Origin: Chlorogloeopsis sp. ULAP01
Lineage (GTDB): Bacteria; Cyanobacteriota; Cyanobacteriia; Cyanobacteriales; Nostocaceae
NCBI RefSeq assembly: GCF_030381805.1
Contig: NZ_JAUDRH010000001.1
Location: forward strand, 737,839-801,838
Direction: 5' to 3'
DNA: 64,000 bases
The notes beneath the pieces are model-generated. The model did not search any database and had not been told where the DNA came from. It worked only from the letters and a program-made list of their open reading frames with translations. The translations under genes and the position numbers were made by a program. This document shows, piece after piece, positions 8,455 to 15,682 of the stretch (within the stretch, counting starts at the first letter, position 1; every line of letters starts with the position of its first letter).

Positions 8455-8721
8455 ATGTTTAACAATCCACTCAATTTAATTGGCATTATTTTAATAATTG
8501 CAGCAATTAGTTTATGTGCTTTACCTTTTACACGTCCTCAACTGTTTCGACGTCAAGATATTGTGTTAATAGCAGCGTTTTTTATCTCTGGCTCGATTTT
8601 GCTCTTTCAAAAGAGATGGTATAACAAAGAATTGACGCAATTTAATTTAATACTCCTAGCTGTAACTGCTATTTATTACACTTTTGAAAGTATCCGCTTG
8701 CGAAGTAAAAATATACAATAA
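8455..8721 (+). CDS. small Ycf66-like membrane protein
   Basis: This protein has 88 residues and three hydrophobic segments. It aligns over its length with the C-terminal domain of the preceding kinase: an R-R-Q-D-I segment, then SGSILLFQKRW and FESIRLRS against CGILLLFQEYR and AECIRLRE. Both follow the Ycf66 pattern, a family conserved in cyanobacteria and some plastids with no settled function. Being next to the kinase-fused version suggests tandem duplication, or that the two domains interact in the membrane. Its start sits directly after a tandem repeat with no obvious Shine-Dalgarno sequence. Confidence 0.7.
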   Translation: MFNNPLNLIGIILIIAAISLCALPFTRPQLFRRQDIVLIAAFFISGSILLFQKRWYNKELTQFNLILLAVTAIYYTFESIRLRSKNIQ

Positions 8722-8723
8722 AA

Positions 8724-8747
8724 GGGGACAGGGGACAGGGGACAGGG
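8724..8747. repeat. G-rich tandem repeat
   Basis: Three copies of GGGGACA followed by a degenerate one, about 20 bases before the next start codon. The same kind of G-rich tract occurs near 12015 and, in-frame, inside the acyl-activating enzyme near 27130. Confidence 0.7.
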
Positions 8748-8766
8748 AGCAGATAAAAATACAATT

Positions 8767-10251
8767 ATGACTGACAAAAATCGCTCACAATGGGACTTAG
8801 GCAGATTTATCCAAACTCTTACTTACTTTGAGGTTATACCTTTCCTCAAGTGGATACAAGAGTTATTCCAAGGTAGTGCCAAGGATGATCAAAACAAACC
8901 GGATGGAGCAAAGCAAGTGGGTGTAATATTAGTAGCGGGTGCAACGGGCGGTGTCGGTAAGCGAGTGGTACGACGGCTGCTGGAGAGGGGTTATCGAGTG
9001 CGATCGCTTGTCCGTGATATCGACAAAGCCCGCTCAATTCTTGGCGATAATATTGACTTAGTAGTTGGAGATATCACTAAGCCAGAAACTTTGACACCCC
9101 TAGTCATGGCTAACATCCAAGCTGTAGTTTGTTGTACGGCGGTACGCGTGCAACCCGTGGAAGGAGATACTCCAGAACGGGCTAAATATTATCAAGGCGT
9201 CAAATTTTACCAACCAGAAATAGTTGGCGACACGCCAGAAAATGTAGAATATCAAGGTGTGAAAAATTTGGTAGAAGCGGCAGCGAAATATTTGCCAAAA
9301 ACAGACGAAAAAGTATTATTTGATTTTACTAATCCATCTACAGAAATAAAAAATATCTGGGGTGCAGTCGATGATGTTGTCATGGGTGGTGTAAGTGAAA
9401 GTAATATCCAATTGGTAGAAGGTACAGCTTTATTTGCTGGCAATGTCTCCACTGCCAACTCTGGAGGATTTGCTTCTGTAAGAACTAAAAATTTTTCTCC
9501 ACCCTTTAATTTATCTGGATATACAGGTATAGAATTGCGCCTCAAAGGAGATGGAAAACGTTATAAATTCTTTTTGCGTACCGACGAAAAATGGGATGGT
9601 ATTGGCTATAGCTACTCTTTCGATACCGATGTAAATACCTGGATGAATATTCGCATTCCCTTTGCTGATTTGATTCCTGTTTTTCGGGCTAAAACTTTAC
9701 AAGATTGTCCACCAATTGATGCCAGTAAAATTTCTTCTTTCCAATTAATGTTGAGTAAGTTTGAATACAATGGGGCATTAAATCCAAGATTCTCACCTGG
9801 TGGTTTTGCTCTCCAAATAGAGTCAATTAAAGCCTATGGAGGCACATCTGTACCGCAATTTGTTCTTGTTAGTTCCGCAGGTGTAACTCGTCCTGGACGT
9901 CCGGGAATTAATCTAGATGAAGAACCACCAGCTGTAAAATTAAATGACCAATTAGGAGGAATTTTAACATGGAAATTAAAGGGTGAAGACAGTTTGAGAG
10001 CAAGTGGTATTCCGTATACAATTATTAGACCTTGTGCATTAACAGAAGAGCCAGAAGGCAAAGAGTTAATTTTTGAGCAAGGCGATAATATTAGAGGAAA
10101 AATCAGTCGTGAGGATGTGGCAGAAATTTGTGTACAAGCGCTAAGAGAACCAGATGCACGTAACGTTACCTTTGAAGTGAAAGAGGGAGAAAATAGCAGT
10201 AATTCTATCGATTGGCAGAGGTTGTTTGCAAATTTGCAACCCGATAATTAG
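8767..10251 (+). CDS. NAD(P)-binding SDR-type protein with inserted CIA30 domain
   Basis: This 494-residue protein is an atypical (NmrA-like) short-chain dehydrogenase fold split by a beta-rich insert. Residues 50-180 carry the dinucleotide loop GATGGVGKRVV and the strand VRSLVRDIDKA. Residues about 180-355 form a CIA30-like domain (DFTNPSTEIKNIWGAVDDVVMGGVSES, with the later DEKWDGIGYSYSFD). The Rossmann part then resumes at FVLVSSAGVTRPGRP and IPYTIIRPCALTEEP. CIA30 is the mitochondrial complex I assembly factor domain. In cyanobacteria and plants this fused form is common, and a role in assembly or chaperoning of photosynthetic or NDH complexes is only suspected. A strong hairpin follows the stop. 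Confidence 0.85.
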   Translation: MTDKNRSQWDLGRFIQTLTYFEVIPFLKWIQELFQGSAKDDQNKPDGAKQVGVILVAGATGGVGKRVVRRLLERGYRVRSLVRDIDKARSILGDNIDLVVGDITKPETLTPLVMANIQAVVCCTAVRVQPVEGDTPERAKYYQGVKFYQPEIVGDTPENVEYQGVKNLVEAAAKYLPKTDEKVLFDFTNPSTEIKNIWGAVDDVVMGGVSESNIQLVEGTALFAGNVSTANSGGFASVRTKNFSPPFNLSGYTGIELRLKGDGKRYKFFLRTDEKWDGIGYSYSFDTDVNTWMNIRIPFADLIPVFRAKTLQDCPPIDASKISSFQLMLSKFEYNGALNPRFSPGGFALQIESIKAYGGTSVPQFVLVSSAGVTRPGRPGINLDEEPPAVKLNDQLGGILTWKLKGEDSLRASGIPYTIIRPCALTEEPEGKELIFEQGDNIRGKISREDVAEICVQALREPDARNVTFEVKEGENSSNSIDWQRLFANLQPDN

Positions 10252-10256
10252 ATTGA

Positions 10257-10312
10257 GGGTGGAATACGCAGTTATTTGCCTAAGTGCGTGCTGTTCCACC
10301 CCAGGGTTTTTT
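10257..10312 (+). terminator. Rho-independent-type terminator
   Basis: GGGTGGAA (10257-10264) pairs with TTCCACCC (10294-10301) around a loop that can itself pair partly (CGC/GCG). A run of six T follows at 10307-10312. It begins 6 bases after the stop of the SDR/CIA30 gene. Confidence 0.6.
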
Positions 10313-10373
10313 CAAAATTGTCAGAGTAATGAGTTAAGAATCTTGAATTCTTGATTCGTTGCAGGAGTTAGTA

Positions 10374-10724
10374 ATGAGAAAAATAGAGGCGCTAGCATTA
10401 ATCGGCGTTTTGACAGCAATCGTTATCTGGGGAAGTTTGTTTTCTTACCCTGCCGCATCACAGCAAGTAGAATCTCGCCTTAGTAATTTGGAAGCAGACT
10501 TTCGTCGTTTGGAGGCACAAGTAAACCAGTTGCAATCTCAACGAGGGCAACCCCGCTCTCCCTCTCCAACCACAACCTTGACTCCACGCCAAACATCTCC
10601 AGGGCGAAATCTGTCGCCACAAGAGCGAGACAAAATGTTTGATAGACTAGCAACTTTAGTAGTGGAATTGAAACAACAAGTTAATACTTTAGAAGAACGA
10701 GTAGTTAAGTTGGAGTCGCGTTGA
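10374..10724 (+). CDS. exported or membrane-anchored coiled-coil protein
   Basis: Translation from the ATG at 10374 is supported by CAGGAG seven bases upstream; an in-frame TTG at 10359 would spoil the signal sequence. The product is 116 residues. An N-terminal hydrophobic stretch (ALIGVLTAIVIWGSLFS) ends near a possible cleavage site after YPAAS, then come a coiled coil (VESRLSNLEADFRRLEAQV), a linker rich in Ser, Pro and Thr, and a second coiled coil (LVVELKQQVNTLEERV). It probably sits in the periplasm or at the membrane. I do not recognise a family. Confidence 0.65.
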   Translation: MRKIEALALIGVLTAIVIWGSLFSYPAASQQVESRLSNLEADFRRLEAQVNQLQSQRGQPRSPSPTTTLTPRQTSPGRNLSPQERDKMFDRLATLVVELKQQVNTLEERVVKLESR

Positions 10725-11024
10725 TAAGAAAGTAACGAACCACAAAGACAAAAAGGTTACAAAGGACACAAACTAAAGAGGTTAAAGACGTAATAAAAAT
10801 AAAGTTTCTGTGGATTGGCACTTTCGCACAGAAGACGTGAGAGTTAAGCTTTCAAATATTTACCCAACCCCGCAAAATTAATGCGATAGAGTACTAGTTA
10901 TTTTGCATTAATTGAGTGTGGGTATAATGATCCACCTACTCATGACTAGAAACTATTCGTACCAATACCAACAGATACGTTAATAATTAAGTAGGAACCT
11001 TTACTAACTAGACTTCTTTCGCAT
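10725..11024. other. gene-free gap with degenerate repeat
   Basis: Bases 10735-10795 are an A-rich run of ACCACAAAGACA-like units, a type of intergenic repeat frequent in cyanobacteria. I see no gene or clear hairpin in the rest; the promoter of the next gene must lie here. Confidence 0.5.
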
Positions 11025-11984
11025 ATGAAACGATCGGCCTGCCTTATCTTTAATCCAGTAGCAGGGCAAAGTGACTCAGAGCAAGATTTGGTACAAATTC
11101 GGGCAATGTTAGAGCCAGAATTTGATCTAGATATTCAAATGACAACAGAAGATACTTGCGCTGATGATTTGGCATATGCCGCAGTTCAAAGGAGGGTAGA
11201 TGCCATTATTGCTTCTGGGGGGGACGGCACTCTATCTGCTGCTGCTGGTGCTGTAGTAGGTACAGATATTCCCTTCGGCATTATTTCTAGGGGAACGGCA
11301 AATGCTTTTGCCGCAGCTTTAGGAATTCCTGACACAATAGCAGGTGCTTGCCAAACTATTTTGCAGGGTACGACTCGAACTGTGGATGCGGCTGAATGTA
11401 ACGGCAGTCCGATGGTTTTGCTAGCAGGTATTGGGTTTGAAGCTGAAACCGTAGAAAAGGCAGATCGGGAAGCAAAAAATCGTTTTGGTGCGATCGCCTA
11501 CATCCTCGCTGGATTGCAACAACTACGACAATTACAGCCCTTTGAAGTAGAAATTGAAACAGAAGATAAGATAATTAAAACCTCGGCAGCAGCAGTAACA
11601 GTGGCTAATGCGGCTCCTCCAACTTCCGTGTTAGCACAAGGCCCAGCAGGAATTATTGTAGATGATGGATTGCTAGATTTAACAATCGTAGCCCCTGCGA
11701 CTAAAGCCGCAGCGATCGCAGCTGCCTTTCATTTATTTCAGACTGCTTCTACAGGAAATGCTGTAGAAAGAAATGATATTGGTTATTTGCGGGCGACAAG
11801 ATTCAAAATTACAACCGATCCAGTCCAAAAAGTTGCCGTTGATGGTGAAATTTTGGGGAAAACTCCTGTGGAGATTAAATGCCTGCCAGCCAGTTTAAAA
11901 ATTTTTGTGCCATTGACAGAAGAAATTTCGCCCGTAGAAAAATTAGAGGGATTGCCTAACTTGGTTGTTGAAACGAAAGAATAG
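11025..11984 (+). CDS. diacylglycerol/lipid kinase family protein
   Basis: This 319-residue protein has the lipid-kinase (DAGK catalytic/YegS) signature: an N-terminal FNPVAGQ, the nucleotide motif ASGGDGTLS and RGTANAFAAALGI. Later come VLLAGIGFEAE and, at the C-terminus, VDGEILGKTPVEI. The family phosphorylates lipid hydroxyls with ATP at the membrane surface. It is paralogous to the gene at 60561-61460 and shares the same blocks and order. In this copy SRGTAN replaces the PTGTAN of the other, and there is a 20-residue C-terminal extension. No operon partner is evident. Confidence 0.85.
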   Translation: MKRSACLIFNPVAGQSDSEQDLVQIRAMLEPEFDLDIQMTTEDTCADDLAYAAVQRRVDAIIASGGDGTLSAAAGAVVGTDIPFGIISRGTANAFAAALGIPDTIAGACQTILQGTTRTVDAAECNGSPMVLLAGIGFEAETVEKADREAKNRFGAIAYILAGLQQLRQLQPFEVEIETEDKIIKTSAAAVTVANAAPPTSVLAQGPAGIIVDDGLLDLTIVAPATKAAAIAAAFHLFQTASTGNAVERNDIGYLRATRFKITTDPVQKVAVDGEILGKTPVEIKCLPASLKIFVPLTEEISPVEKLEGLPNLVVETKE

Positions 11985-12336
11985 GTACTGGGTATCGGGA
12001 ATTGGGTAAAAAGGACACGGGGACGGAGAAAGATTTCCCCCCTCCTTTTCCTAGTCCCCAGTCCCTAATCCCTATTCCCCTACTTAGTTGCTGTTAATTT
12101 TACTTAAGTCCCACGCTTAAGGTACATTTGTACGGTACTAAAATCATTACAGAAATTTCATAATATTGAGGATGTCTAGAAAAATATTGACTGAGCCAAT
12201 CAAGTAAATTTCTTTAGAATTAACTCTACACTCACTATCAACTCTCTAAACCACTGTGGTTAACATCACAAATTTAAGGAGTAAGTGGTAAGTAGATTTA
12301 TCAGTACTTGAACTGGTAGGCCAAATAGCATTTAGA
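11985..12336. other. gene-free gap with G-rich and C-rich tract
   Basis: Bases 11985-12085 are low-complexity repeats (GGGTA, ACGGGGACGG, then CCCAGTCCCTAATCCC) of the type that can fold into a large imperfect hairpin. The remaining 250 bases show no gene. The promoter of the kinase at 12337 is expected here. Confidence 0.5.
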
Positions 12337-13482
12337 ATGCAATCTATGAACCAGTACCCTCTCCCTCAAATCGGGAAAACGCTTCGCAATCGTTACAAAA
12401 TCGTCAAACTCCTGGGGAGAGGAGGTTCTGGCGATACCTATTTGGCTATCGATTTGGATTTGCCAGGATTACCCCATTGTGTAGTTAAGCATTTCAAACC
12501 GAAAAGCCTCAATGCTGATTTTGAACCTATTGCCAAAAGCCTATTTGCTCGCGAAGCAGAAGTTTTATACCAGCTAGGTAATAATCATGACCAAATTCCT
12601 AGATTATTTGCCCATTTTGATGAAAATGGAGATTTCTACTTAGTTCAAGAATTTATTGATGGTCATGATTTGACTAAGGAAATCCTACCATCTCAATGTT
12701 TGAACGAAGAAGCAGTCTTTGACCTGTTAAGGGACATCCTAGAAGTAGTAGTCTTTGTCCACGAACACAATATCATTCATCGGGATATTAAACCCCAAAA
12801 TTTAATGCGTCGGCATTGGGATAACAAGATTGTGCTGATTGATTTTGGCAGTATTAAGAAAATGAGTACTCTGGGTATGAACGAGCAGGGACAAGCCAAT
12901 ATCAATGTTGCAATTGGTACTCCTGGCTATATGCCGAACGAACAATCTAAAGGAAAGCCGCAACTTAGCAGCGATGTTTATGCTGTCGGAATGATTGGCA
13001 TTCAAGCTCTAACAGGTTTAAGAGCCGATCAACTGCCAAAAGATCCGCACACAGGAGAAGTAATTTGGCGTGACAAAGCACAAGTAAGTAACGCTCTTGC
13101 CAATGTTTTAGATACAATGGTTCGCCAGCGCTTGAGCCAACGTTACCAGTCAGCAGCAGAAGCTTTGCAAGCACTCCTTGCTGTTCGGGAGTTACCATCG
13201 ACTTTACAACCTGTACCAGTAGGCAGAAATGTTGATTTTAGTTCTTTGCTGCCGTATAAAAAATCTGTCTTATTACTTGGGGTAAGCCTTGGCGCTACTA
13301 CTAGTCTGGTGGTGGTTATTTTATTTTATATATTTCTTCAGACAAGTACAATAGTTCTAAATCAGCCGAATCAATCAAAGAGTTTTCTAGAAAAAATTGT
13401 GGAACCAATTCGTAACAAATTAATGCTTTTAGTAAATTGTCCACTTGCAGACGATACTATTAGTGAACTAAAAAAACAATAG
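12337..13482 (+). CDS. serine/threonine protein kinase, single-pass membrane type
   Basis: This protein has 381 residues. The Hanks-type kinase domain occupies about 15-290, with glycine loop GRGGSGDT (27-34), lysine in VVKHFK (51), HRDIKPQN (148-155), DFG (169-171), and GTPGYMPNEQ. A transmembrane helix lies at about 309-333, followed by roughly 48 residues that should be outside the cytoplasmic membrane. The next gene encodes a membrane-anchored substrate-binding-type domain, which makes a sensor-kinase pair plausible. The first ATG is used; MNQYP three codons later is an alternative start. Targets are unknown. It is more distant from the 7069 kinase than the shared motifs suggest, having no Ycf66 part. 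Confidence 0.85.
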   Translation: MQSMNQYPLPQIGKTLRNRYKIVKLLGRGGSGDTYLAIDLDLPGLPHCVVKHFKPKSLNADFEPIAKSLFAREAEVLYQLGNNHDQIPRLFAHFDENGDFYLVQEFIDGHDLTKEILPSQCLNEEAVFDLLRDILEVVVFVHEHNIIHRDIKPQNLMRRHWDNKIVLIDFGSIKKMSTLGMNEQGQANINVAIGTPGYMPNEQSKGKPQLSSDVYAVGMIGIQALTGLRADQLPKDPHTGEVIWRDKAQVSNALANVLDTMVRQRLSQRYQSAAEALQALLAVRELPSTLQPVPVGRNVDFSSLLPYKKSVLLLGVSLGATTSLVVVILFYIFLQTSTIVLNQPNQSKSFLEKIVEPIRNKLMLLVNCPLADDTISELKKQ

Positions 13483-13673
13483 AACCAAGGTCAGAAAGTT
13501 CTACGTAGTTTGACTTCTATCCATAGGTGTTTGATTAGTTGATGATCTGGTTTAATGATTAAGTGTTAGTAATTCATTTTCGTTAAAATTTTTAGCAATT
13601 CGTAAAAATAGCATCTTTAAACATTTAATCATTTGATTTAGCTCGGAATCACCAGTACAGATAAAACAGACAC

Positions 13674-14750
13674 ATGGACAATACAAATCGAAGAAAATTT
13701 GTAATGAACGAAGAAGCTACACTTTTACTTCGAGGCTTGATCATAGGTAAAGTGATGACTATTGTGGTCATCGGTGGGCTTTTATGGTGGTTTTTAAGAC
13801 CATATACTTTGGTACGAAAGAATGCTGTCTCTTCCTCCGGGCAAAGTTCAAATCCCGCCTTGATTTCTGGATCTACCTTTAACAGTGTTGCTAATGTTCC
13901 AGTTGGTTCATTTAACTATGGTGGCAGTACAGCCTGGGCTTCTATCCGTCAATTGGTAGATTCTCTCATTCAAAGCGATCGCCCAGAATTACAATTGCGT
14001 TATGTAAATCCTATTAACGGCATTCCTAGTTCTAGTTCAGGCATTCGGATGTTACTTAACGGACAATTGGACTTTGCCCAGTTATCTCGTCCTTTAACAG
14101 AAGAAGAATATACTTTAGCTAAACAACAAGGTTTCACGCTTGAGCAACGCCAAGTTGGAATTGATGGCATAGCAGTGGCAGTCAACCCATCACTGCAAGT
14201 ACCGGGTTTAACAGTTGAGCAGTTGCAGCAAATTTATTTGGGACAAATTACTAACTGGAAACAGGTAGGTGGGCAAGACTTACCCATTACTCCTTTTTCC
14301 TTAAATCCAGAAGATGCAGATCCAGTAATATTCTCGACTAAGGGAGACGTGAATAAACAAGAGCTTGGTTCTAATGTTAACTATGTATCTTCTACTACAG
14401 AAGCCCTGCGCCAAGTTAGTCAAACTCCTGGAGGAATATATTATGGTTCTGCCCGTGCCATAGTGCCTCAATGTAGCGTCAAGCCTTTACCACTTGGCAA
14501 TACTCCTAATGAGTTTGTTTCTCCTTATCGCCAACCTTTAGTCACACCTGAGCAATGCCCGCGTCAACGCAACCAAGTTAATACTGAAGCGATCAAAAAT
14601 GGCAGCTATCCAATTACTACTAACTTGTTTGTGATTATTAAACAGAACAACGGTAAAGAGCAGGAGGCAGGAGAAGCCTATGCTAATCTTTTACTCAGCG
14701 ATCAAGGACAACAAGTGATCGAGCAAGCTGGTTTTGCGGGAGTTCGCTAG
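13674..14750 (+). CDS. membrane-anchored PstS-like substrate-binding protein
   Basis: This 358-residue protein has a short cytoplasmic N-terminus, one hydrophobic helix at about residues 20-43 (GLIIGKVMTIVVIGGLLWWF) and a Ser/Thr-rich linker. A periplasmic-binding-protein domain runs from about 80 to the end (FNYGGSTAW, then SSGIRMLLNGQLDFAQLSRPL). This is the PBP-like fold of phosphate-binding PstS and its relatives. No ABC permease or ATPase is nearby. It follows the kinase at 12337 in the same direction, 190 bp away, suggesting that it senses a ligand and does not feed a transporter. The ligand is not predictable from what I see. Confidence 0.75.
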   Translation: MDNTNRRKFVMNEEATLLLRGLIIGKVMTIVVIGGLLWWFLRPYTLVRKNAVSSSGQSSNPALISGSTFNSVANVPVGSFNYGGSTAWASIRQLVDSLIQSDRPELQLRYVNPINGIPSSSSGIRMLLNGQLDFAQLSRPLTEEEYTLAKQQGFTLEQRQVGIDGIAVAVNPSLQVPGLTVEQLQQIYLGQITNWKQVGGQDLPITPFSLNPEDADPVIFSTKGDVNKQELGSNVNYVSSTTEALRQVSQTPGGIYYGSARAIVPQCSVKPLPLGNTPNEFVSPYRQPLVTPEQCPRQRNQVNTEAIKNGSYPITTNLFVIIKQNNGKEQEAGEAYANLLLSDQGQQVIEQAGFAGVR

Positions 14751-14865
14751 GTTTCCATTCAATTTAGTTTTCCCAGCAAGTGGGAACTTGTTACCCTTAT
14801 TTGCAATGCTGAGGATTAGCAAATCATTTACATTTGACAAATCCTCACGACAGTCTTTCTAGTTT

Positions 14866-14970
14866 GGAGGGGAAGTTTTCTGTACCCTCCTTCCTTAATG
14901 TACATTCACAAACTAATGTTGCTAATTGTAAACTGTGAAACCTTTGATTGACAAAGGTTTTATTGATTTC
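14866..14970 (+). terminator. hairpins after the substrate-binding gene
   Basis: GGAGGG/CCCTCC (14866-14890) and then a 9-bp perfect stem AAACCTTTG/CAAAGGTTT (14938-14960) with loop ATTGA and a T-rich tail. The second looks like an intrinsic terminator. A further weaker stem, TTCCCA/TGGGAA, is at 14770-14786. There is no gene between 14751 and the transposon. Confidence 0.5.
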
Positions 14971-15130
14971 CTCTAGTATTCAACAGCTATCATAAATTCA
15001 AATGAATTTCATAAAATAGATGTCGGAAAATCAAAAACTTCACATTTTATGTGTCGTTTAACAAAAACTGCGTAATTCCCGTTCCTCAGCTTTTAGCAGG
15101 GAGGGGATGTAAGCGGGTCAAAAGCGAAAC

Positions 15131-15174
15131 ACCCCATTGTTGATTTTTACCGTAGGTAAAAGAGGCAATGGGGT
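15131..15174. repeat. left-end hairpin of the transposon
   Basis: ACCCCATTG (15131-15139) pairs with CAATGGGGT (15166-15174). The enclosed segment also pairs (TTTTACC/GGTAAAA). It lies 20 bases after the tnpA stop and could also end tnpA transcription. Confidence 0.75.
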
Positions 15175-15193
15175 AGTTGAACTTTTGACAATA

Positions 15194-15616
15194 TCAATGC
15201 GCGGGTTTTTCTTGAGCTCGTATATATTCTTTCACAATTTCCAATGGTGCGCCACCAACGGAAACAACAGAATAGGCATCTGTCCAAAAGCTAGGATCTT
15301 TCGCTTTCCAATAGAAAGATTTTAGGTAGTCTTGAAATTCCTTCCTGATGATGCGACTTGATGCTGATTTCAGGGAACCCACTAATTGCGAAATGTTGTT
15401 GTCTGGATGAAAGTCTATTAGTAGATGAACGTGATTTTCTTCGCCACTAAACTCCAATAACATACATTTTCTCTTTTCACAAACACGACTAAGAACTTCT
15501 TGCAATTTAGAAAGAATATCTTGAGTAATAACATCTTTGCGGTATTTTGCTACTAAGATGACGTGTAAGTGAATGCTAAAAACAGCGTGAGAAGCTTTCC
15601 TGAACTTAGTTTTCAT
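15194..15616 (-). CDS. tnpA: IS200/IS605-family transposase TnpA (Y1 HUH)
   Basis: This protein is 140 residues from the ATG at 15614-15616, a typical length. The HUH metal-binding pair is in GEENHVHLLIDF, with the Y1 nucleophile in the C-terminal helix EIVKEYIRAQE. The N-terminal block SIHLHVILVAKYRKDV is characteristic of the family. TnpA cuts and joins single-stranded DNA at the hairpin ends. No internal stops or missing motifs are seen, so it looks functional. Translation starts 67 bases from the tnpB start on the other strand, so that short interval holds both promoters. Confidence 0.92.
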   Translation of the reverse strand: MKTKFRKASHAVFSIHLHVILVAKYRKDVITQDILSKLQEVLSRVCEKRKCMLLEFSGEENHVHLLIDFHPDNNISQLVGSLKSASSRIIRKEFQDYLKSFYWKAKDPSFWTDAYSVVSVGGAPLEIVKEYIRAQEKPAH

Positions 15617-15682
15617 GTTGACAACTGATTCTAGACAATGGTAGGATACCACAAAACACAACTGATAAAAAGGTGATGAGAT

